From Pseudomonas sp. ISL-84 (GTDB lineage: Bacteria > Bacillota > Bacilli > Bacillales > Cytobacillaceae): a stretch of DNA of 64,000 nucleotides. The number at the start of each line of letters is the position of its first letter. Within the stretch, counting starts at the first letter, position 1. Of the stretch, positions 17,555 through 26,039 are shown in pieces. Location of the stretch: the NCBI GenBank assembly GCA_018613035.1, contig JAGGRA010000009.1:92971-156970 (forward strand). Reading direction: 5' to 3'. The notes beneath the pieces are model-generated. The model saw only the letters and a list, made by a program, of their open reading frames with translations. It did no database searches and was not told the DNA's origin. A program made the translations under genes and the position numbers.

Positions 17555-19058
17555 TAATATCTTCCTTCTTTTTGTTACTCTCTTTTGGTGAATATTTAAT
17601 TTTATCTTTAGGTCTCAAAAAATCTGGCCTTTTGTTTAATTTATTATAAGGGGACCTTATGATACTATCCGCAAGACTATTGCTTCGAAACGGGTGCAAA
17701 GGAACCATGTAAGGAGTATCAAATGATTTTAATTTAAACAAATGACATAGCAGCACGGCAAAACCTATCATGATACCTAGCCCGCCCAGGAATGATGACA
17801 TGATGATAAAGGGAAATCTTAATATTCTAATTGTGTTGGACATAACGATAGCTGGTGTTGTGAATGAAGCTAAGGCTGCTAAAGCGACAATGATTAATAA
17901 AATATTACTTGTCAGTGCTGCCATTACAGCTGCCTGTCCAATGACAATACCGCCAACAATGCCCAATGTCTGTCCTACTTTAGTAGGCAATCGGGCTCCT
18001 GCCTCTCTTAATAATTCAATGGTCATTTCTAAAAAAAGAACCTCCAGCAGCGGCGGAAATGGAACGTTTGCTCTGGACTCTATTAGCGGACCCAGTAAAT
18101 CCGCAGGCACTACCTCATAATGAAACGTCATAACCGCAACATAAATGGCGGAAGAAAAGATTGAAAAGATGATCGCAAGTATTCGTGTAAAACGGAAGAA
18201 AGACCCAATAATCCAGTTATAATAATAATCTTCGGATGAGAGAAAAAAATCGAATATGGTAGTAGGTCCGGATACTGCGTATGGTGAACCATCACTAAAG
18301 ATAACGACTTGGCCGGAAGTGAGTGAATAAGAAATTCGATCCAGCCTCTCTGAAGAAAAGTAAAGTGGAAAAGGAGTATAAGAATTTTCCTTAATTAGCT
18401 GGACTAAAGCAGAAGTATCAAAAATGATATCAAAATCTATTTCAGAGAGCCTTTTTTTTACGTTTTCTATATGTTGTTCATTTGTAATGCCATCTAAATA
18501 AACAATCATTATTCTTGTTTTTGACAGCGTGCCCAGCACGATCTCTTCAGTCGTTAATAAAGGAGACTTTACCTTAGTTCGAAGTAAAAGAATATTGGTA
18601 TCAAGACTCTCAACAAACCCTAATTTTGGGCCGATAACATTAAATTCATTCTCAGTTTCGTTAGATTCTCTTATCCCTTTAGATAAATTGCTTATATTCA
18701 CTAATAGACAATCTTCAGAGGTATTCTCAAATTTAATTAGGACATATCCTTGATGAATTTTTTCTTCGATTTCTTTTGCTTCCTTTGTTCTAATAACATC
18801 TTCAAGCGGAAGGCTGTTTTTAAATTGATTCATATCAAAAGGCAGGTCAGTCTTTTTTTCGCATTCATTAATATATGGAAGAAATACATGTTCCATCGTC
18901 TTGTGATCGATTAGTGAAGTGAAGTATAAAATGACTATCCGGACTCCGGAAACATTTTTTTTAATCTCTTTAAAATCAGATGATTTTTTGGCTCTTTTTA
19001 CTATCTCGGCAGGTGTTTGATTTTCTGCAGGATTCAGATTATTTTTTTCCTTTTTCAT
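17544..19058 (-). CDS. GerA family spore germination protein, A subunit (operon 2)
   Basis: A 504-residue A subunit. The soluble N-terminal half contains VRIVILYFTSLIDHKTMEHV and ILGTLSKTRIMIVYLDGITN-like motifs. The membrane half has RANVPFPPLLEVLFLEMTIE and LPTKVGQTLGIVGGIVIGQ. The charged C-terminal tail (DKIKYSPKESNKKKEDINDE) is longer than in operon 1. The ATG at 19058 is preferred; a TTG two codons upstream has better spacing to AGGAG, and an ATG at 19079 precedes the ribosome site. Confidence 0.9.
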   Translation of the reverse strand: MKKEKNNLNPAENQTPAEIVKRAKKSSDFKEIKKNVSGVRIVILYFTSLIDHKTMEHVFLPYINECEKKTDLPFDMNQFKNSLPLEDVIRTKEAKEIEEKIHQGYVLIKFENTSEDCLLVNISNLSKGIRESNETENEFNVIGPKLGFVESLDTNILLLRTKVKSPLLTTEEIVLGTLSKTRIMIVYLDGITNEQHIENVKKRLSEIDFDIIFDTSALVQLIKENSYTPFPLYFSSERLDRISYSLTSGQVVIFSDGSPYAVSGPTTIFDFFLSSEDYYYNWIIGSFFRFTRILAIIFSIFSSAIYVAVMTFHYEVVPADLLGPLIESRANVPFPPLLEVLFLEMTIELLREAGARLPTKVGQTLGIVGGIVIGQAAVMAALTSNILLIIVALAALASFTTPAIVMSNTIRILRFPFIIMSSFLGGLGIMIGFAVLLCHLFKLKSFDTPYMVPLHPFRSNSLADSIIRSPYNKLNKRPDFLRPKDKIKYSPKESNKKKEDINDE

Positions 19059-19079
19059 AAACAAATGTACTCCTAACAT

Positions 19080-19363
19080 GTGTTACTACTTATTATTATT
19101 CCTATCAAAAATTGTATGCACTTTATCATTTTTATTATGGCTAAAGACAAAAGGATAAACGGAAAAAGGCTGCGCTAAATAGATATACATATAAAGCTTT
19201 ACTTAAGTCATTTCATTTTAATAAGCATAACGGGGCATTTTAGCAGAAGAGCTATATTTATATGAACAATGTGACCATATCTTTGAAAAAGAAACGGAAA
19301 TAATAGAAAATGAATAGCTCTTGATATACTTGCTTTATGATCATTTTATTTAGGAGTGGAAAG
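19080..19363. other. Intergenic region between ger operon 2 and the two-component system
   Basis: An AT-rich divergent promoter region. On the minus strand GCATACAA, about 60-70 bases before gerA, resembles a sigma-G -10. No defined -35 boxes and no small gene seen. Confidence 0.35.
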
Positions 19364-20059
19364 ATGAGAGATATTTCGATCTTAATTGCGGATGATGAGG
19401 AGGACATTGCTGATCTGATTGCCATCCATTTAGAAAAAGAAGGGTATCATGTTATAAAAGTTTCGGATGGACAAGAGGCTGTTCGGGTCGTCGGGACTCA
19501 ATCGATTGATTTGCTGATTTTGGATATTATGATGCCGAAAATGGATGGATACGAAGTAACCCGCCGCATTCGCGAACGGCATAATATGCCCATCATCTTT
19601 TTGAGTGCTAAAACATCTGATTTCGATAAAGTACAGGGACTGGTCATTGGAGCAGATGATTATATGACTAAACCATTCACGCCGATCGAATTGGTTGCCC
19701 GCGTAAATGCTCAGCTCCGGCGTTTTATGAAGCTAAATCAGCCGAAAACAGATCATAAAACCTGGCTGGAATATGGCGGGTTAGTGATTACTCCTGATCA
19801 GCGTACAGTAACCCTATATGGTGAAAGCATCGAGCTTACGCCGAAAGAGTTTGACATATTGTATTTACTTGCGAGTCATCCAAAGAAGGTGTATAGTGTG
19901 GAAAATATTTTTCAGCATGTGTGGGGAGAAGCTTACTTTGAAAGCGGCAATACGGTCATGGTACATATTCGCACGCTGCGGAAAAAACTTGAGGAAGGCA
20001 AACAGAACCACAAATGGATAAAAACCGTGTGGGGCGTCGGGTATTCCTTCAATGGTTAA
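19364..20059 (+). CDS. VanR-like response regulator (OmpR family)
   Basis: A 231-residue response regulator. The receiver domain (1-120) has acidic residues DDEED, the phosphorylated Asp in LLILDIMMPKMDGYE (about 53), and Lys in KPFTPIELVARV. The OmpR/PhoB winged helix (about 135-229) has LTPKEFDILYLLASHP and HIRTLRKKLE. The ATG at 19364 follows AGGAGTGG. It overlaps the kinase by 8 bases. With the kinase and the VanY-type carboxypeptidase it forms a cell-wall-responsive unit; VanR is the closest named type I can offer. Confidence 0.88.
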   Translation: MRDISILIADDEEDIADLIAIHLEKEGYHVIKVSDGQEAVRVVGTQSIDLLILDIMMPKMDGYEVTRRIRERHNMPIIFLSAKTSDFDKVQGLVIGADDYMTKPFTPIELVARVNAQLRRFMKLNQPKTDHKTWLEYGGLVITPDQRTVTLYGESIELTPKEFDILYLLASHPKKVYSVENIFQHVWGEAYFESGNTVMVHIRTLRKKLEEGKQNHKWIKTVWGVGYSFNG

Positions 20060-21164
20060 ACTGGTGCGCAGCTTTCGTTCAAAGATGGTGCTATTATTTG
20101 GTTTAAGTATGATATTTTCTGGACTTATAACGTTTATAGTCTTTAAATCACTCCAATTCTATTATCACGCGAATGTCCAGTTTGGTGACCGGCTGGAATA
20201 TTATCGGAAAATGATGAAACAATTTGGCGATATTAACGTCTTTTTACTGCTGTTCATCCCGCTTTCGTTCATGTTCTTTTATTTACTCACGAAACGATAT
20301 TCCAGCTATTTTAATGAAATTTCAACCGGAATCCATTATCTCTCCCGGGGAGACTTTTCACATCAAGTTCAAATAGGGTCAAATGATGAATTTCGAGATA
20401 TTGCACATGATATTAATTTGGCAAGTGAAAAATTGAAACAAGCTGTAGAAAGAGGAGATTTTTCGGAAAGCAGCAAGGATCAATTGGTCGTAAATCTAGC
20501 TCATGATTTGCGGACTCCGCTTACCTCTGTGTTAGGATATTTGGATTTGATCCTTATGGATGAGAGCTTGACGAAAGAACAAGTCAGGCATTTTTTAACC
20601 ATTGCCTTTACGAAATCGCAACGTTTAGAAAGGCTGATTGATGAATTATTCGAAATAACCAGAATGAATTATGGTATGCTTCCAGTTGAAAAAAAGAGAC
20701 TAAATTTAACGGACCTGCTTAATCAATTAAAGGAAGAATTGTACCCTGCATTCAAAAAGAATCATTTGGCTGCCCGTATGGATAGCACCTCCCATTTACC
20801 CATTTTGGGTGATGGAGAATTGATAGCACGTGTATTTGAAAATCTTCTAACCAACGCCATCCGTTATGGAAATGAAGGCCAGTATGTCGATATTAACGGC
20901 TCTATTGATGGGGATGAAGTGGTCGTTCAAGTTGTGAATTATGGAGACAGCATTCCTCCGGAGGAACTCCCGCATCTCTTTGATATGTTCTATACCGGTG
21001 ACAAAGCAAGAATGCATCAAGAAGATAGCACCGGTCTTGGCTTGTTCATTGCGAAGAATATAGTAGAGCAGCATAATGGCACCATTACGGTAGAAAGCAA
21101 TGTCATCAGGACAATTTTTGAAGTTCGTTTACCGAAGGAAAGTGAACTAATGAATGAAGATTAG
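20052..21164 (+). CDS. VanS-like sensor histidine kinase
   Basis: A 370-residue membrane kinase with two N-terminal helices (about 10-30 and 58-78) flanking a short extracellular loop. A HAMP-like segment (YLSRGDFSHQVQI) is followed by the H-box NLAHDLRTPLTSVLGYLDLI with the phospho-His. The ATPase domain has ENLLTNAIRYG (N box) and STGLGLFIAKNIVEQHNG. The short sensor loop is typical of VanS-type kinases that sense the wall or an antibiotic. It overlaps the regulator gene. Confidence 0.88.
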   Translation: MVKLVRSFRSKMVLLFGLSMIFSGLITFIVFKSLQFYYHANVQFGDRLEYYRKMMKQFGDINVFLLLFIPLSFMFFYLLTKRYSSYFNEISTGIHYLSRGDFSHQVQIGSNDEFRDIAHDINLASEKLKQAVERGDFSESSKDQLVVNLAHDLRTPLTSVLGYLDLILMDESLTKEQVRHFLTIAFTKSQRLERLIDELFEITRMNYGMLPVEKKRLNLTDLLNQLKEELYPAFKKNHLAARMDSTSHLPILGDGELIARVFENLLTNAIRYGNEGQYVDINGSIDGDEVVVQVVNYGDSIPPEELPHLFDMFYTGDKARMHQEDSTGLGLFIAKNIVEQHNGTITVESNVIRTIFEVRLPKESELMNED

Positions 21165-21267
21165 CTGTATGTACAGGATTTAAGAAAAATTTAAAAATTA
21201 CCCTACTCTTTTTTTAAATAGTTTTTCCTATTCTTTAAGCAAGGAAGAAAAAGGAGGAAGCTGAAAA

Positions 21268-22134
21268 ATGAAGAAGTGGGGTTTTTTACTATTAGTTTGC
21301 TTGGGGTTAACTTTCATAAATATGGAACCTTTTTTTGAACCAAAAGTAAAAATACAAAATGATGATCAACAAGAAAATGACATAGTGGATAGAAGGACTT
21401 CTGAATATATCCAAAAAGAAATTGCAGAAGAACAAATCTATCAAGGAAATTTGCTTTTGGTCAACAGTGAACACCCGGTTCACCCGGAAAGTATTAAATC
21501 GGATGTCATCAATCTATCTGAGCGCAATGAATGGACAAGGGGATATGGATTGTTAAACAGCGGAATTTATTTGTCAGAGGACGTTGCACGTGAATTTTCA
21601 GAGATGATCGCAACAGCAGAAAAAGAAGGAGTTCGAAATTTCTCTATAACTAGCGGCTTTCGAGGCTTTGAAGAGCAAAGTGTGCTTTATCAAGAGATGG
21701 GTTCTGACTATGCCTTGCCAGCTGGTTATAGCGAACATAATTTGGGCTTATCGCTTGATGTAGGCTCTGCTCAAATGAAGATGGCCGATGCACCTGAAGG
21801 AAAGTGGATAGAAGAAAATGCCTGGAAATACGGGTTCATTTTGCGCTATCCAAAGGACAAGACAGATGTAACAGGAATTCAATATGAACCCTGGCATATC
21901 CGCTATGTTGGTCTGCCGCATAGTGCGATTATGAAGGAAAAAAATTTTGCTTTAGAGGAATATTTAGATTATCTAAAAGAAGAAAAACAAATCTCTGTTA
22001 GTATAAATGGGGAAGAATACACGATTACTTATTACCCGATTCCTCAAACCAGGACGATTAACGTACCGGATAATAGCTATTTTGAGATTTCAGGCAACAA
22101 TATAGATGGAGTATTTGTGACCGTCTACGAATGA
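21268..22134 (+). CDS. VanY-like D-Ala-D-Ala carboxypeptidase (M15B)
   Basis: A 288-residue membrane-anchored carboxypeptidase (signal anchor 2-18). Zinc-site residues of the M15B/VanY fold are visible: His157 and Asp164 in YSEHNLGLSLDV, and Glu207/His210 in YEPWHIRYVG. The upstream SGFRGFEEQ loop is also typical. It trims the terminal D-Ala from pentapeptide stems. It lies about 100 bases after the VanS-like gene with its own AAGGAGG. No vanH, ligase or vanX gene is present, so this is wall remodelling or intrinsic low-level resistance rather than a full glycopeptide-resistance cluster. A C-terminal extension of about 60 residues (ISVSINGEEYTITYYPIPQT) is of unknown role. Confidence 0.88.
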   Translation: MKKWGFLLLVCLGLTFINMEPFFEPKVKIQNDDQQENDIVDRRTSEYIQKEIAEEQIYQGNLLLVNSEHPVHPESIKSDVINLSERNEWTRGYGLLNSGIYLSEDVAREFSEMIATAEKEGVRNFSITSGFRGFEEQSVLYQEMGSDYALPAGYSEHNLGLSLDVGSAQMKMADAPEGKWIEENAWKYGFILRYPKDKTDVTGIQYEPWHIRYVGLPHSAIMKEKNFALEEYLDYLKEEKQISVSINGEEYTITYYPIPQTRTINVPDNSYFEISGNNIDGVFVTVYE

Positions 22135-22243
22135 TAAGTGAAATAAGAAAATGGGGGGACACCCCGCCAGTGTTAATAGAATTATATTAAACCTATCAAA
22201 AGGATTTACGTTTTGCGGGGATATTGACTCTGCATCTTTCATC

Positions 22244-22272
22244 TTGACACTTACCTATTAGTAAGTTACTAT
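22244..22272 (+). promoter_or_regulatory. tetR promoter with embedded operator (site 2)
   Basis: TTGACA (22244-22249), 17-base spacer, TACTAT (22267-22272). The palindrome ACTTACctattaGTAAGT (22249-22266) fills the spacer, so repressor binding would block RNA polymerase. The expected transcription start is at or next to the ATG at 22279, implying a leaderless mRNA. Confidence 0.8.
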
Positions 22273-22278
22273 TGGGGC

Positions 22279-22842
22279 ATGGAAAACAGAAAAAAACAAA
22301 TTGTAGACTTAGCAATTAAATTGATACAGCAAAAAGGGTATGTGGCGTTTAGCTATGATGACATCTCTAAACAGCTTGGGGTGACCAAAGCAAGTATTCA
22401 CTATCACTTTGAGAAAAAGGAGGATTTAGGAGTCGCAGTTACAGAACGTATTTTATTGAGACTGCAAGAATCTTTGATGTTAATTAAAAATTCGCCGGTT
22501 TCTGCTGAAGAGAAGCTGAAGCAGTTCATCCAGCAGCAGGCTCAAAGATTTGAGTATACTGAAATTTGTCCTATTTCTTCGCTGCAGACGGATTATGAAT
22601 CTTTGCCAACTACCGTACAAGAAAAGATTGTGGAAGTCAGCAGACTGGAGCTCAGTGTAATGAAAGAATTTGTTGCAGAGGCACAAGCTGAAAATATCAT
22701 AAACAGCTCTGAAGATGTCCATCAAGTAGCGGTAGCGATATTATCAAGCGTTAAAGGAGCATTATTATACAGACGTGTTCTGGGTGATGATGTATTAGCC
22801 GAAGTCCTAAATCAGTTAAATCTCTCCTTAAAAAAACCGTAG
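22279..22842 (+). CDS. TetR family regulator, likely thiol/electrophile sensor
   Basis: A 187-residue TetR protein. The helix-turn-helix lies at about 20-50 (FSYDDISKQLGVTKASIHYHFEKKEDL). The ligand domain holds a single cysteine, Cys97 in TEICPISSLQTDYESLP, at a place where NemR-like TetR proteins carry a reactive Cys. The ATG at 22279 is the natural family start but has no ribosome site and sits only six bases after the -10 box. It is autoregulated through the operator in its promoter. Identical operators precede the next two genes and ohr, so it is the probable regulator of all four. Confidence 0.88.
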   Translation: MENRKKQIVDLAIKLIQQKGYVAFSYDDISKQLGVTKASIHYHFEKKEDLGVAVTERILLRLQESLMLIKNSPVSAEEKLKQFIQQQAQRFEYTEICPISSLQTDYESLPTTVQEKIVEVSRLELSVMKEFVAEAQAENIINSSEDVHQVAVAILSSVKGALLYRRVLGDDVLAEVLNQLNLSLKKP

Positions 22843-22864
22843 AAACGGTTTTTTTAAGGAGAGA
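22821..22864 (+). terminator. Perfect 20-bp palindromic terminator of tetR
   Basis: TCTCTCCTTAAAAAAACCGT and its exact reverse complement flank an AGAA loop. It overlaps the last codons and stop of tetR and directly abuts the next operator. It should terminate on either strand. Confidence 0.85.
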
Positions 22865-22865
22865 T

Positions 22866-22883
22866 ACTTACCTTCTAGTAAGT
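22866..22883 (+). promoter_or_regulatory. TetR-type operator (site 3)
   Basis: ACTTACCTTCTAGTAAGT, one base after the palindromic terminator and about 60 bases before the VanY-type lipoprotein gene. TAATAT at 22887-22892 may be its -10 box. Confidence 0.75.
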
Positions 22884-22942
22884 AAATAATATGCTTCATT
22901 TTTATAGGTTGGTTTTATCGTTGACGGAGGGGGTGACTGTAA

Positions 22943-23833
22943 TTGATAAAGATACTAATTTTCGCGGGAACACTAGGTTTCCTTCTCTCTGGCTGCAGCC
23001 AGATCGATCCATATTTGGATAAAGTTAAACCGCTAATGGACAAAATCCCATTTCTGCAAGAGGAAAAGAGTTTGGAGGGCAATTCGGAGAAAGAAGCTGT
23101 TCCTGACGGAAGTGAAGAAGATAAAGAAGGTGTTTCACAGAATGAAGGCACGGAAAGCAAAAACGAAATGTCTGCCGAAAAGGATCCCCTTTCATTGGGG
23201 GCTTCCTATTTCAATGAAGTAAAAGTGGTCAATGGCCGTAATGTCATTCAGAATCCCGAGAATGTACTGGTTCTTGTGAATAAACAATTCAGGCTGCCAG
23301 ATGGCTATGAACCGCTGCAATTGGTGATTCCTGAAGTTGCCTTTTCATTTGGAAAATTAGATTTGGAAAAAAGCTATATGCGCCAGGATGCTGCCAAAGC
23401 GCTGGAAAATCTTTTTGCAGGAGCGTTGAATGAAGGAGTAGAATTGTTTGTTGTTTCTGGCTATCGTTCATATGACCGGCAATCACAAGTATTTGAAGCG
23501 GAGGTTAACAGAACAGGGAAAGAACAAGCTGTCCAAGCTGTTGCTATACCAGGCAGCAGTGAACATCAGACAGGTCTATCGATGGATATCTCAAGCAGAA
23601 GCGCCAATTTAGAACTATCTGAGAAATTCGGAGAAACAAACGAAGGTAAGTGGCTTGCTGAAAATGCACACCGCTACGGCTTTATTCTCCGATATCCCAA
23701 AGGAAAGGAAACCATCACTGGATACCAATATGAACCCTGGCATTTCCGCTATGTAGGTTCCGAGGCTGCCAAAGTAATCTTTGAAAAGAAATGGACATTG
23801 GAAGAATACTTCAATATCGTTAAGAAAATATAA
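22943..23833 (+). CDS. VanY-like carboxypeptidase lipoprotein (M15B)
   Basis: A 296-residue lipoprotein: lipobox LLSGC (Cys18), then an acidic low-complexity linker (about 40-80), then an M15B domain. Zinc-site residues are His208/Asp215 in SSEHQTGLSMDIS and Glu264/His267 in YEPWHFRYVG. It starts at TTG 22943 after GGAGGGGG. It is a D,D- or L,D-carboxypeptidase of the VanY/LdcB type on the outer face of the membrane. It resembles the protein at 21268 but is controlled by the TetR operator rather than being next to the kinase. Confidence 0.88.
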   Translation: MIKILIFAGTLGFLLSGCSQIDPYLDKVKPLMDKIPFLQEEKSLEGNSEKEAVPDGSEEDKEGVSQNEGTESKNEMSAEKDPLSLGASYFNEVKVVNGRNVIQNPENVLVLVNKQFRLPDGYEPLQLVIPEVAFSFGKLDLEKSYMRQDAAKALENLFAGALNEGVELFVVSGYRSYDRQSQVFEAEVNRTGKEQAVQAVAIPGSSEHQTGLSMDISSRSANLELSEKFGETNEGKWLAENAHRYGFILRYPKGKETITGYQYEPWHFRYVGSEAAKVIFEKKWTLEEYFNIVKKI

Positions 23834-23925
23834 GGTGTATTTCTACGTTATTAAAAGCTTTTTTTCTGGATTGAAATATAAATAAGTGCCAGTAGATTTG
23901 AAAAATCGGATGTACTATTATCAAT

Positions 23926-23943
23926 ACTTACCTTCTAGTAAGT
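23926..23943 (+). promoter_or_regulatory. TetR-type operator (site 4)
   Basis: ACTTACCTTCTAGTAAGT, 46 bases before the start of the MFS exporter gene. Confidence 0.75.
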
Positions 23944-23988
23944 AATTTTATCTTGAAGAATTTATTATAGAAAGTGGGGATTTCCGTA

Positions 23989-25158
23989 GTGAAAAGAATG
24001 CTATTGGTTTCTCTATTGATGTCATGTGGGGCTACCTTTATTACCCCGTTATTCCCTATATATAGTGAGGCTTACCTGTTGAACAGTCTGCAAATCACGA
24101 TCTTGTTTGCCATTTATGCTGCATTCTTGTTGCCGACTTTGTTTATTGCAGGAGAAAAAGGCAGCAGGTGGGGATTAAAAAGGGTTGTTCGCATCAGTAT
24201 ATGGATCTCCATCGCATCTACTGTGTTCTTTCTGGCAGTTAATCATTTCTGGATGCTCTATGTCGCCAGGTCATTGGAAGGAATCGCATACGGAGCCTTT
24301 ACAGGTACAGCTGCTGCTTTTCTAATGAAGCAAACTTCTCCCAGCCAAATAGGTGCAGCTCTCAAATTATCAGGTGTTACAATTCTCATTGGTTTCGGGC
24401 TGGGACCAGCTATAGCGGGTTTTATCCTACAATATATACATTACCTTCCACTCCACCTGCCATTTTGGATTCTGCTCGTCCTGCTTATCATCTCACTAAT
24501 CGTGCTGGAAACTATTCCTAAAGATTCTGTTTCCATTGAACAAAAACGCGTAAAAACGAAGATATCGCTTGGTGTGCCGAGCAATATTCGTTCTCCATTT
24601 TTCTCAATGGCCGGATTGCCTATCTTCACAGTTTTCACAATACAAGGAATCGCGTTTACTCTTATTCCTAATTTCGTCCAGAATGTCATTCATACGTCCA
24701 ACCTATCCGTTTCTGGATTAATCATTTTCGTGCTTCTCAGTGGAGCAGCTTTGGCTCAGTTCATTCCATGGCCGAGTCACCCCATTACACGTATGAGATT
24801 CGGCATCCTGCTTCTTGTGATAGGGTCATGGATAATTGTTTCTTCTGGTTTAGCATCAAGTCTGCCGCTGCTCTGGGCAGGCATTTTCATCCAGTCTATC
24901 GGCGGCGGGTGGACTTTTCAAATTGCCCTGCGACTTGCCGGACAGTTACCGGAAACAAAAGAACGGCCACGAGTCATTTCGGTTTTCTATTTGTGCGCGT
25001 ACTCAGGATTTATCGTTCCCGTAATTGGTGTCGGAGCGCTTACTCAATTTTTCAGTTTGAACCATTCGCTGATCGTGCTGAACCTGTTTGCAGCATTTAT
25101 TGTTATATATGTACTGCTGTATTCCGTCAAATATAATCGCAATTATTCGGACATATAA
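23989..25158 (+). CDS. MFS transporter, putative drug/toxin exporter
   Basis: A 389-residue major facilitator with about twelve helices. It begins MKRMLLVSLLMSCGATFITPLFPIY. The family loop between helices 2 and 3 is AGEKGSRWGLKRVV, and the helix-4 region is ARSLEGIAYGAFTGTAAAFL. The GTG at 23989 is chosen because GTGGGGA precedes it; a GTG at 23974 has no ribosome site. It lies behind operator site 4, so it is probably induced with tetR. Export of an electrophilic or wall-active compound would fit the regulon; the substrate is unknown. Confidence 0.85.
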   Translation: MKRMLLVSLLMSCGATFITPLFPIYSEAYLLNSLQITILFAIYAAFLLPTLFIAGEKGSRWGLKRVVRISIWISIASTVFFLAVNHFWMLYVARSLEGIAYGAFTGTAAAFLMKQTSPSQIGAALKLSGVTILIGFGLGPAIAGFILQYIHYLPLHLPFWILLVLLIISLIVLETIPKDSVSIEQKRVKTKISLGVPSNIRSPFFSMAGLPIFTVFTIQGIAFTLIPNFVQNVIHTSNLSVSGLIIFVLLSGAALAQFIPWPSHPITRMRFGILLLVIGSWIIVSSGLASSLPLLWAGIFIQSIGGGWTFQIALRLAGQLPETKERPRVISVFYLCAYSGFIVPVIGVGALTQFFSLNHSLIVLNLFAAFIVIYVLLYSVKYNRNYSDI

Positions 25159-25232
25159 TTAAGGCATTATCTCAATATATCCATAATCTATTACTGAGCT
25201 CTTCTAACCTAATCAAGAGTGCTTTAAAATCC

Positions 25233-25258
25233 AGCTGCCAGTTTGGCAGCTTTTTTTT
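25233..25258 (+). terminator. Terminator of the MFS gene
   Basis: AGCTGCCA-GTT-TGGCAGCT followed by a run of seven to eight T. Confidence 0.92.
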
Positions 25259-25440
25259 CCTATTAAAAGGGAGTTTAGTTTGAGAAGAGTGCTTACATAA
25301 TATTAAGTGTGGTGTTGAGTAATAGTGAATGTTATCTTCAGGCAATTGATAGATGGCAAATCGTTTGCTGCCCTTTAAAAGGGGATTATATAAAGTGAAT
25401 GTGAACACATATAAGAGAAATGGTAAGGGGCTTGAATAGA

Positions 25441-25905
25441 ATGGCGACATCTATAGAAAGGTTATTATGGAGTATTGCACTTCCTGGTTTTGGTCAATTT
25501 TTAAATGGAAAACTGATAAAGGGAATGGTTATTGTATTTTTAGAGTTCCTTATTAATGTACAAGCGAATTTCAACGGGGTCATTATTTCAAGTTTTCATG
25601 GAAATATTGAAAAGGCAATTGCAGAAACCGATTATTTGTGGCTGATGTTTTACCCTTGTTTGTATTTCTTTGCTATGTGGGATTCTTTTAAAGATGCGGG
25701 AGGAGGGAAAAACAGTTATTCTTTTCTTCCGTTTGTGTCTTCTGCTTACTTTGTTACTGTGGGGTGTATATATTCCTCTACCTTTAAGCTTTTTGGGATA
25801 TTATTAGGACCTATTTGGCTGCCAATATTGTGTGTAATACCAGGTGTCAGTGTGGGATTTTTTTTAATGAAGATACTGAGGAAAAAACACATTGAACACT
25901 TTTAA
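25441..25905 (+). CDS. Small multi-pass membrane protein
   Basis: A 154-residue protein with four likely helices. The N-terminus SIERLLWSIALPGFGQFLNGKLIKGMV resembles the TM2-like motif of small Bacillus membrane proteins (P-G-x-G-Q-x-x-x-G/N-K). The ATG at 25441 (MATSIERLL) is preferred. No neighbour shares an obvious function and it is monocistronic. The function is unknown. Confidence 0.7.
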   Translation: MATSIERLLWSIALPGFGQFLNGKLIKGMVIVFLEFLINVQANFNGVIISSFHGNIEKAIAETDYLWLMFYPCLYFFAMWDSFKDAGGGKNSYSFLPFVSSAYFVTVGCIYSSTFKLFGILLGPIWLPILCVIPGVSVGFFLMKILRKKHIEHF

Positions 25906-26039
25906 AAAAGGCACATTTATTGTTAAGCCCTTTATTGAGATGCCATGTAAGATATTAAAATGTAATAGAATATAATGAATAATTACCAATTTTGATTACA
26001 AACTAAGAATAGAAAATAAATTGTGGAGGGGCCTTTTAT

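Noticed and set aside
19337..19363. Upstream ATG for the VanR-like regulator
   Set aside because: The extra residues are not family-like and the ribosome site AGGAGTGG lies downstream of this ATG, before the one at 19364.
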